A stretch of DNA of 64,000 nt from a virus: positions 1 to 64,000 of the IMG/VR virus record IMGVR_UViG_3300020469_000033, one strand, 5' to 3'. Each line of letters starts with the position of its first letter. The first letter of the stretch is position 1. The position numbers and the translations under genes were made by a program. This document shows, one piece after another, positions 9,701-21,700 of the stretch. The notes under the pieces are model-generated. The model saw nothing but the letters and a program-made list of their open reading frames with translations, had not been told where the DNA came from and searched no databases.

Positions 9701-12700
9701 GAAGATATTATTAAGCAAGGTGAAGATTCATTACTTGCAGCTATTGCTGGTAATACACCTAATTTAGAATGGACATTAGAAGAGCCAAAGTTAGTTAGTA
9801 GTACAACATTAATAACCTCATCGATAACTGCTAGTAATAGTGAACTTAGTAGTATTTCTCAATCATTCGAAATAGTAACTACGATTATAGAAAGTGGAAG
9901 CTCAATAACTTCAGATATAGTTGTTGGATTTGCACCAAATGGTTTACCTATTTCTCAAGTTGGTATTCCTAAAAATTCTTATGGTGATAACTTAATAACA
10001 ACTACAATTGGTACAACATTACCAAATGATATAGTAGAAGTTTCAAATGTAAAAGATGGAATTAAGTTTAATAACAATTCACAATATACATCTTCTATAT
10101 CAGCATCAACTCCAATTTCATCAGAAATTTCAGAATCATTTAGAACTGTAATTGATATTGTTGAGTATGGAATTAGTGGAAGTAAGGAAATATCAGGTTC
10201 AGCTAATTCTTCATCTTATTTTGAAGTTGTTTCTTTACCAAACGATTCAACTGCATTTTATATTAATGATAATCAATTAAAATACTTTGATGGTAGAGAA
10301 GGATGGAGATTAGGTGGAGAAGATACTGGTTCTTTCTTGGGTTCTAAAAAAGACCCAACGTTAACATTGGTTAGAAATGAAATGTACACTTTCTCTGTTA
10401 ATGATTTAGGTTTTGAAGATATTAATATTAATGCACCATTCTTAATTAAAACCAAAAGAACTGCTGGTACTACATATGATGTATATGAAAGTATTGGTTT
10501 AATAAATAATGGTATTACATTTGGTACGATAACATTTACTCCTTTAGTAGATACACCTGATACACTTTTCTATGTGAATCCAACAAATGTTTCGGCTAGT
10601 GGTGTAATAAACATTGTAGATAGTTTACCATTATCATCTGAGCAGGAATTTGTTTATGTTCCAACTAAAGGTGAATTTGAAAAAGTAGTAAACACTAAAA
10701 ATAATATAAAAGTAACTGATGGTGTACAATATACTTCATCCTTAGATGCTAGTGTTTCTGATAGAAATATAGTAAGTGGAGGATTCAGTACGGTAGTTGG
10801 GATTCTAAAAAGTGGTATAGATTCTTATACACCAACAACAGCAACGTATAATCCAGCTGATGGTGAGTTTGTAATGACTATTTCTCAACATGATTTAGAT
10901 GTTAATGATAGAATTTATTTAAGACCAGAATCATTCGTATTCACTTGTGATATGGATGGTAATAGAACTGAGCATAAATTACCTTCAGTTGGACAACCCG
11001 CATACAATAAACAATTAACAATAAATTCAATAACTGATAATACCATAAGTGTAAACGTTGGTAAATCAGGTCCGAATATAGAATTCAATCCAACTAACGC
11101 AAGTTATGACCCATTAACTGGAAATTTCGTTGCAACTGTTGGTAAACATACTTTAAGTGTTGGAGAAGGTATTATACTTTCACCAGAAGCATTTGCATTC
11201 ACTTGTGATATGGATAATGACCAGGCGGTTAAATCATATCCAAGAGTTGGTATTGACCCATTTGCAGTTCGTTCTATTCCAATTACTTCGGTAACTGATA
11301 CAACAATGACGTTTAACGTTGGAGCATCGGGTCCAAATAAATACTTTACTCCAACATCTGCATCTTATAATGCATTGACTGGTGATATGATTGTAACTGT
11401 TGGACAGCATGGTTTAGGAGTTGGAAGAAGTGTAGTATTAAAAGATGAATCATTCGCATTTACTTGTGACCAAGATTCAGATGCTACAACACATTCGTAT
11501 CCAAGACCAGGTTCTGACCCATATGCTGGTAAATCGATAGAAATTAAATCAGTTGGAAATACTCAACACACACCAACTGATGCTCCTTATAACGCATCAA
11601 CTGGAATTGTAACTTTAACTATTGCTGGACATGGATTTAGTAATGGAGATTATGTTAAGGTTGATAATGGAGCTTTAATCTATACTTGTGTATTGGATGG
11701 AAACACTGTTCAAAAATCTTATCCAAGAGCTGGATATGATTATCCAAGTGGAAGATGGTTAGAGATTTCAAATGTAACAACTAATACATTTGATATTAAC
11801 ATTGGAGCATCATCATATAAATCAGCACATACATTTGTATCGGCAACTACTGGTGGTATAAGAAGGCAAACTGGTACATTTACAATAAATGTAGGAGATG
11901 GTGGAACGGCATCAAACTCTTTACATACATTTGTATCAGCTTCATCAAACGCTGTGAAGCATGAACCACAATCAGTTCACACATTTGTATCTGCATCGAG
12001 AAAAGCTATTAAACACTTACCTCAATCAGTTCATACTTTTGTTAGAACAAACAAAGATTCAGTAAGTACTTTACCAATTCTAACTAAAAACATTGAAGGT
12101 TTAGTTAAAAGAAGTGATGCAACTCAATTTACTTCTTCATTAGTTGGTTCAGAAACTCTTATATCTAAATTATCATCTTCATTTGAAACTGTATTAGATA
12201 TTATAGAATTTGGAACTGGTTCTACTCCAACAACAGCAACTTATGACCCTGCTGATGGTGATTTTGTAATGACTATTCCAAATCACAAATTTAGAAAAAC
12301 TGATAGTATCTATCTAAAACCAGAATCATTCACATTTACTTGTGAAATGGATGATAACAAAACTGAACACAAATTACCTTCAGTTGGTCAACCTGCTTAC
12401 AATACTAAATTAGGAATTAAATCTGTAACAAATAATACTGTAACTGTAAATGTTGGTAAATCAGGTCCTAATGTACAATTTAATCCAACTAACGCATCTT
12501 ATGACCCAGCAACTGGAGAATTTGTAATAACAACTGGTACACATACTTTAAGTGTTGGTGAGGGAATTATATTAGATACTGAATCATTTGCTTTCACTTG
12601 TGATATGGATAATGACCAATCAGTTAAATCTTACCCTAGATTGGGTATAGACCCTTACGCTGGTCGTTCAATGATTATAACTGATGTTACCAATAATACA

Positions 12701-15700
12701 ATGACTGTAAATGTTGGTATCTCAGGTCCTAATAAATATTTTACTCCATCTGATGTTAATTATAATGCATTGACTGGGGAAATGGTATTGACAGTAGGTC
12801 AACATGGATTGGGTGTAAGTAGAAGTGTAGTATTAGAAAATGAATCATTCGCATTTACTTGTGACCAAGATGGTGATTCTACAACTCACTCTTACCCAAG
12901 AAGTGGTTCAGACCCATATGCAGAACAATCGATAAAAATTATTTCAGTTGGAACTACATCACATACTCCAACAAATGCACCATACAATCCAACAACTGGT
13001 ATCGTAACACTCACAATCTCTAATCATGGATTCTCTAATAATGATTATATAAAAGTTGATGATGGTGCATTAACTTATACTTGTGTATTAGATGGAAACA
13101 CAACTCAGAAATCTTATCCAAGAGCTGGATATGATTCTCCATCTGGAAGATGGTTACAAATTTCAAATGTAACAACTAATACATTTGATATTAATATAGG
13201 TTCATCTTCTTACACTGGAGCACATACATTTGTATCTGCTACAACTAATGGAATAAAAAGACAAGATGGTACATTTACAATTAATGTAGGTGATGGTGGA
13301 AGTGCAAGTGGTTCAATCCATACATTTGTATCTGCATCAACAAATGCAGTTAAGCATGAACCACAATCAGTTCACACATTCGTATCAGCATCTTATGGAG
13401 CAGTTAAACATCTACCACAATCAGTTCACACATTTGTTAGAACTATAAATGATTCGGTAACTGTAATTCCTCCACAAATTGATAATACTGAAGAAGCAAT
13501 CGCAGTAACAACTGAAACTCAGTTTACTACATCTTCTATCTCAGCATCAGCTGCAGATATAGAATTTATTTCTGGGGCATTTGATATTGTAACTAAGATT
13601 ATAGAATTTGGAAGTGGTTCTTATGAATCATCATCATTGTATGGTAGTGAGGTAACTGCTTCATCAACTGTTGCAGCTTACAACTTATTAAAATCAAATA
13701 TTGATTTCATAAAAGAAGAAACAATAGCATACTTATCATCTTCTTGGTCAACTGCATCATATGATGAAGATAAATGTATGAGAGATGTTGCTGGTATTGT
13801 TAGTGGAGCAGCTGAAGATTTAATTCACAATGTTTACTCAGCATCTATCTTTAATGGTAAGTTCTACTTAGAGTATCCATCACAAGCACAAGGTTCACAA
13901 TTGAGTCAAACGATTGATGGAATTCGATACGCAAGTAGGGTAGCACAAAAAATAGCATCGAATGTAACATTCTCAAATCCAGTTCAAGATAGATTAGATA
14001 CACAAACAATTATAAACAATAATAAAGAGTTTATTAAAGAAGAGGGAATTGCATTCCTATCAGCTTCTTGGAGTGATTTTGATTATCCAGAAGAAACTTG
14101 TAAAAGAGATATCGTACACATCTTAGATGCATCAATTACTGATATTGTTTATGGTGGTAACGAAAGAACAATTAATGCTGGTATATTCTATTATAAATTC
14201 CCATCTGAAGCAACTGGTTCTCAACTATTCCCAACTTTAGATGGTATTGAATATGCTGGTGAAGTTGCACAAAAAGTAGTAAGTGGAGCAGTATTTACAC
14301 CACTATCTTCAGATAAAGTAAATGCTTATAACTTAGTATTAGAAAATAGAGATTTAATCCAAAATGAAGTAATTGAATATGTTTCATCTTCTTGGAACGC
14401 AGCTGATTATGATGATGTAAAATGTAAGAGAGATACTGGATACATAATAGATGCAGCAATTACTGATTTATTGTATGGTGGAAATGAGAGAAGTATAATT
14501 GCTGGAGATTTCTATTACAAATATCCATCACAAGCACAAGGTTCACAATTAGACCAAACTGTTGATGGTATAGTTCATGCTCAAAGATTATCTGATAAGG
14601 TAATGAGTAATACTATATTAGTAAATCCATCAGTAGAAAGAGAAGGATTATATCAAACGATAGAACAAAATAGAGAATTGGTTCAAGCTGAAGTAATTGC
14701 TTACATTTCATCTTCTTGGGTTGGATTTGATTATGATGAAGCTAAATGTAGTAGAGATGTTGGACACATCTTAGATGCTGTATCTACCGATTTAAGATAT
14801 GGTGGAAATGAAAGAAGTGTTATTGCTGGTGAGTACTATTACTTATATCCATCAGAAGCAACAAGTGTTCAAAAAACACAAACTATCGATGGTATCGTAC
14901 ATGCAGCTAACTTAGTTCAAAAATTAATTCAGAATGTAGTATTAGTACAACCTTCAGAAACTAAATTAAGTATTTGGAATACGATTAGAGATAATAGAAC
15001 TTTAATTCAAAAAGAAGTAACTGAATACATTGATTACACATTCCCATTCTTTACATATAATAGAGAAAAGTGTAGAAGAGATGTTGGACACATCTTAGAT
15101 GGTGTTGCAACCGATTTCTTATGGGGTGGTAATCAACGAAGTATTAAGAGTGGAGAATTTTATTACTTATTCCCATCTGAAGCAACTACCGTACAAAAAG
15201 TAGAAACTATTGAGGGTATTGTATATGCTAAGAATTTAGTTAGAGATATAATTACACAAAAAACATTTACTCCAACAACAGCAACTTATGACCCATCAAA
15301 TGGAGACTTTGTAGTTACTATTTCTAAACATGGTTTAGATGTTGGGGATGAAATTTGTATAAGACCAGAATCGTTTGTATTCACTTGTACAATGGATAAT
15401 AATAGAACGGAACATAAATTACCATCAATTGGACAACCAGCATATAATAATAAATTAAAAGTTAAATCGGTAACCGAAGATACTATAACTGTGGATGTTG
15501 GTAAATCAGGTCCTAATGTAGAGTTCACACCTTCTTCTGCATCTTATGACCCAGCAACTGGAGAATTTGTAATCACAACTGGTAATCATAGTTTAAGTAT
15601 TGGTGAGGGTATCGTATTAGATACTGGTTCATTTGCATTCACTTGTGATATGGACAATAACCAATCTGTTAAATCTTACCCTCGATTTGGAATAGACCCA

Positions 15701-18700
15701 TTTGCAGGTCGTTCAATGATTATAACTGATGTTACTGATACAACAATGACTGTTAATGTTGGAGTATCGGCTCCGAATAAATTATTTACACCAACTGATG
15801 TTGATTACAACGCATTGAGTGGTGATATGGTTGTAACTGTTGGACAGCACGGATTAGGAGTAGGAAGAAGTGTAGTATTAGAAAACGAATCTTTTGCTTT
15901 CACTTGTGACCAAGATGGTGATACATCTGTTCACTCTTACCCAAGATTAGGTTCAGACCCATATGCGGAACAATCAATTGTAATAAATTCAGTTGGAACT
16001 ACATCCCATACTATAACTAATGCACCTTATGATGCATCTACTGGTGATGTTACTATAACAATCACAGGACATGGATTTAGTAATGGAGATTATATCAAAC
16101 TTTCTGATAATTCTCTAACCTATACTTGTATATTAGATGGTAATAGTGTTGAGAAATCATATCCAAGACCTGGTTATGATTACCCATCTGGAAGATGGTT
16201 AGAAATTTCTAATGTAACAACTAATACTTTCGATATTAACATTGGTTCATCATCTTACACATCAGCTCATACTTTTGTATCAGCTACAACAAATGGTTTA
16301 GAAAGACAAACTGGAACATTTACAATAAACGTTGGAGATGGTGGAAGTGCAAGTGGCTCAATACATACATTTGTATCAGCATCAATAAACGCTGTAAAAC
16401 ATTTACCACAATCAGTTCATACTTTTGTATCAGCTTCTAATGGAGCAGTAAAACACCTACCTCAGGCAGGTCATACTTTTGTTAGAACTCAAAATAACTC
16501 AATAAGTGTTTTATCTCAATTAATAACTAAAACTCCATCTAAAGTTTCTAATAGTGATGGAAATATAAAAGTAACATCATTTAATTCAGTATCTTCATCA
16601 ATTGCATTGAGTGGTTCATATCAAACTGAAGTTAGTGAATCATATGATATTGTAACTGGAATTATAAAAACAGGTATTGAATCATTCACACCTAAAACAG
16701 CAACTTATGACCCTGCTAATGGTGATTTCTTAATGACTGTACCTAAACATAATTTACATAGTGGTGATAGTATCTATCTAAAACCTGAATCATTTGTATT
16801 CACTTGTGATATGGATGGAAATAGAACTGAGCACAAACTTCCATCAATTGGACAACCTGCTTATGATAATAGATTAACAATTAAATCAACAACATCAGAT
16901 ACTATAACTGTAAACGTTGGTAAATCGGGTCCAAATGTAGAATACAATCCATCAACTGCATCTTATGACCCAGCAACTGGGGAATTTGTTGTAACTGTAG
17001 CAAGTCATAGTTTAAGTATTGGTGAAGGTGTAGTAATGTCACCTGAATCATTCGCATTTACTTGTGATATGGATAACGACCAATCAGTTAAATCCTACCC
17101 AAGAGTTGGTATTGACCCGTATTCAGTACGTTCACTTCCTCTTACGGCTGTAACTGATACTACAATGACATTTAATGTAGGAGTATCAGGTCCGAATAAA
17201 TATTTCACACCTGTATCTGCTTCTTACAATTCTCTAAGTGGAGATATGACTCTAACTGTTACTGAATCATTCGGATTGGGTGTTGGTAGAAGTGTGGTGT
17301 TAGAAAACGAATCATTTGCATTCACTTGTGATATGGATAGTAACGTAACTACTCATTCTTATCCAAGAAGTGGTTCTGACCCATACGCTGAGCAATCAAT
17401 AAAAATCACTTCAGTTGGAACTACTTCTCATAGTGTAACCGATGCACCATATGATTCTGCAACTGGTGATGTAACTATTACAATAGCTAACCACAATTTC
17501 AATAATGGAGATTACATAAAATTAGATGATAATTCTCTAACTTATACTTGTGTATTAGATAAAAATATAACTACAAAATCTTACCCAAGACCTAATTACG
17601 ATTATCCAAGTGGAAGATGGTTAGAAATTTCAAATGTAACAACTAACACATTTGATATCAATATAGGTTCTTCACCATATGTAGGTTCACATACATTTGT
17701 ATCAGCAACTACTAATGGATTGAAGAGACAAGATGGAACGTTTACAATTAATGTAGGAGATGGTGGAAGTGCTTCTGGTTCATTACATACATTCGTATCA
17801 GCATCCAATAGAGCAGTTAAACATGAACCTCAATCAGTTCATACTTTTGTATCAGCTTCCAATGGGGCATTGAAACATTTACCTCAATCAGCTCATACAT
17901 TTATTAGAACTCAACGAGATTCAGTAAGTACTTTACCTATATTAACTGAAAATATTGAAGGATTAATTAAAATTAATGATACATCTCAATTTACTTCTTC
18001 ACTAAGTGGTAGTGAAGTTGAATCAGCATTTGTAACTCGTAGTGTAGGGTTTATTAATGATATTATTAGATTCGGAACCGATGATACACCATTTGCATTA
18101 GCTAAGTGGTTTGATGATACATTAGATACTCCACAACAACTAACAACTGGTTCTTATGTAACTGCTAGTGGTACTTATGTAACTGATACTGAATTTGGTA
18201 TTGTAAGTTCATCATTTGGAGAAATTATTAATATCATAGAAAATGGTACAGGTTCATTTACTCCAACAACAGCAACTTATGACCCATCAAATGGAAACTT
18301 TGTAGTTACTATTCCAAATCATACTTTGGATATTGGAGATGAAATTTATATAAGACCAGAATCGTTTACATTTACTTGTACGATGGATGGGAACAGAACT
18401 GAACACAAATTACCTTCAGTTGGACAACCTGCTTATACTAATAAATTAGAGATAACAGCAAAAACTACTGATACTATAACTGTAAATGTAGGAGCATCGG
18501 ATCCTGATATTGAATGGACTCCAACTAATGCAACTTATGACCCTGCTAATGGTGATTTCGTAATTACAACTGGAACTCACACATTAAGTGTTGGAGAAGG
18601 TATAGTATTAAGTACTGGTTCATTTGCATTTACTTGTGATATGGATAACAACCAATCAACTAAATCTTATCCTAGATTTGGAATTGACCCATTCGCTGGA

Positions 18701-21700
18701 CGTTCAATGAAACTTACTTCGGTAACTTCAAATACAATGACGGTAAATGTAGGTATATCAGGTCCTAATAAATACTTTACACCAACTACTGCATCATATG
18801 ATGCTTTAAGTGGTGATATGACTCTAACTGTTACTGAATCATTTGGTTTAGGAGTAGGAAGAAGTGTAGTATTAGAAAATGAATCTTTTGCGTTCACTTG
18901 TGACCAAGATGGAGATGCTACAACTCACTCTTATCCAAGAAGTGGTTCTGACCCATACGCTGAACAATCAATTGTGATTACTTCGGTAGGTACAACATCG
19001 CATACTCCAACAAACGCTCCATACAACTCAGTAACAGGTGTAGTAACACTAACAATCGCCAATCACGGATTTAGTAATGGTGATTATGTTAAAGTTGCTG
19101 ATAACGCATTAACTTATACTTGTGTATTAGATGATAATACAACTACTAAATCATATCCAAGACCTGGTTATGATTACCCATCTGGAAGATGGCTAGAAAT
19201 TTCTAATGTAACTACGAATACATTTAATATTAATATTGGTGCATCATCATATATAGGAGAACACAAATTTATATCAGCTGCAGCAAATGGTATTGAGAGA
19301 CAAACTGGTACATTTACAATAAATGTAGGTGATGGTGGAAGCGCTTCAGGTTCATTACATACATTCGTATCAGCTTCAGCAAACGCTGTTAAACATGAAC
19401 CTCAATCATTACATACATTTGTATCTGCATCTAAAGGAGCAGTTAAACATTTACCTCAGGCAGGTCATACTTTTGTTAGAACTGAAAATAACTCAATAAG
19501 TATTTTACCAAAATTAGTAACTAATGCTGAAAACAATATTAAAGTAACTTCAGCAAATCAGTTTACTTCTTCTATTGTAGGTTCATCAATTGAAATTAAT
19601 AAAGTAAATACATCAGTTGGTATAATTGAAAATATATTACAAAATGGATTGGGTGTTAAACCAAACGTTGTTAAAAATAACTCTGATGTTGATAACTTAA
19701 TTAAAGTTACTGACGCAGTTCAATTTACATCTGAATCATTTGGAGATAGATTACAACAAAGATTAATTTCATCATCAATTGCAATTGTAACTAATATTGT
19801 TAAAAATGGAACTGGTTCATTACCAACTGTTGTTGAGTATGGAGCTCCATCAGAATCACCAACAACAATTGCAGCATATAACTTATTAAAAGAAAATATT
19901 GGATTTATTCAAAGTGAATCAATTGCTTATTTATCATCTTCTTGGTCAACTGCATCATATGATGAAAGTAAGTGTAGTAGAGATATAGGAGGAATTATAA
20001 GTGGGGCAGCTGAAGATATGTTGTATAACGCAAATTCTGCATCTATATTCAATGGTAAATTCTACTATGATTTCCCATCTCAGGCACAAGGTGCACAATT
20101 ACAACAAACTTTAGATGGTATTAATTATGCTGGTAGATTAGCAGAAAGTATTGTAAGAGGATATACGTTCCAAACTGCATCCGCAGTAGTTAGTGGTTCT
20201 TATGAATTGATTAGAAATAATAGAGAATTTATTCAAAATGAAACAATTGAATTCTTATCATCTTCGTGGGATGGATTTACTTATAATGAAATAACTTGTA
20301 AAAGAGATATTACTCATATTATAGATGCAGTTTCTACTGATTTATTATATGGTGGAAATGAAAGAAGTGTGAATGCTGGAGATTATTATTACAGATTCCC
20401 ATCAGCAGCTATTAGTGGTGGTGTACCAAATGAAAATAGACAAAAAGACCCAACTGTAACTGCTATTGATTATGTACAAAATATAGTAACTGAAATAGTA
20501 AGTGGAGCTGTTTTCCAAACTGCATCAAATGAAGTTGAATTTGTTTATGATACAATTAGAGAAAATAGAGAATTCTTACAAGCTGAAACTGTAGCATTCG
20601 TAAACGCTAAATATCCAAACTTTGAATACAATGAATTAAGTTGTAGTAGAGATACTGGATTCATAATTGATGCTGTTGCTACTGATTTAAGATATGGTGG
20701 AAACCAAAGAGCATTAACTGCTGGTGAATTCTATTATAGATTCCCATCTGAAGCAACTGGTAATCAATTAGATGAAACTACTGATGCATTAATCTATACT
20801 AAAGATTTAATTGAAAAATTAGTTAACAAAGAAACATTATTTGTTCAAACAGGAAGTTTGAATACTGATAATGGAATTAAAGTAACTTCATTCTCACCAG
20901 CAACTGGTAGTAGTATAACTGATGTTACTATTTTTAACACAATTTCATCTTCATTCGCAATTGTATCAGATGCAATAGCTAATGGAAAAGCAGATTCAAC
21001 TCCAACTAACGCAACTTATGACCCATCAAATGGTGAGTTTGTATTAACAATTGAAAGTCATTCTTATACTGAGGGTGAGGGTATATACTTATCACCTGAA
21101 TCGTTCACATTTACTTGTGATATGGATAACAACAAAACTGAAGATAAATTACCTTCAGTTGGACAACCTGCTTACAATAATGAATTAGAAATTCTTTCAA
21201 AAACCAATAATACTATAACTGTTAACGTAGGAGCGTCTGGACCTAATGTAGAATTTAATCCAACAACTGCATCTTATGACCCAGCAACGGGTGAATTCGT
21301 AATGACTGTTGAAAGTCATAGTTTAAGTATTGGTGAAGGTATCATTTTAGATATTGAATCATTTGCTTTCACTTGTGATATGGATAATAATCAATCAGTT
21401 AAATCATATCCAAGAGTTGGTATTGACCCATTCGCTGGACGTTCAATGAAGATAACGGATATTACTGATACTACAATGACTGTAAATGTTGGTATTTCGG
21501 GTCCAAATAAATTCTTTACACCATCGGATGTTGATTACAACGCATTAAGTGGTGATATGATTGTAACTGTTGGACAGCATGGTATAGGTGTTGGTAGAAG
21601 TGTAGTATTAGAAAATGAATCATTCGCATTTACTTGTGACCAAGATGGTGATACATCTGTTCATTCTTATCCAAGAAGTGGTTCTGACCCATACGCTGAA

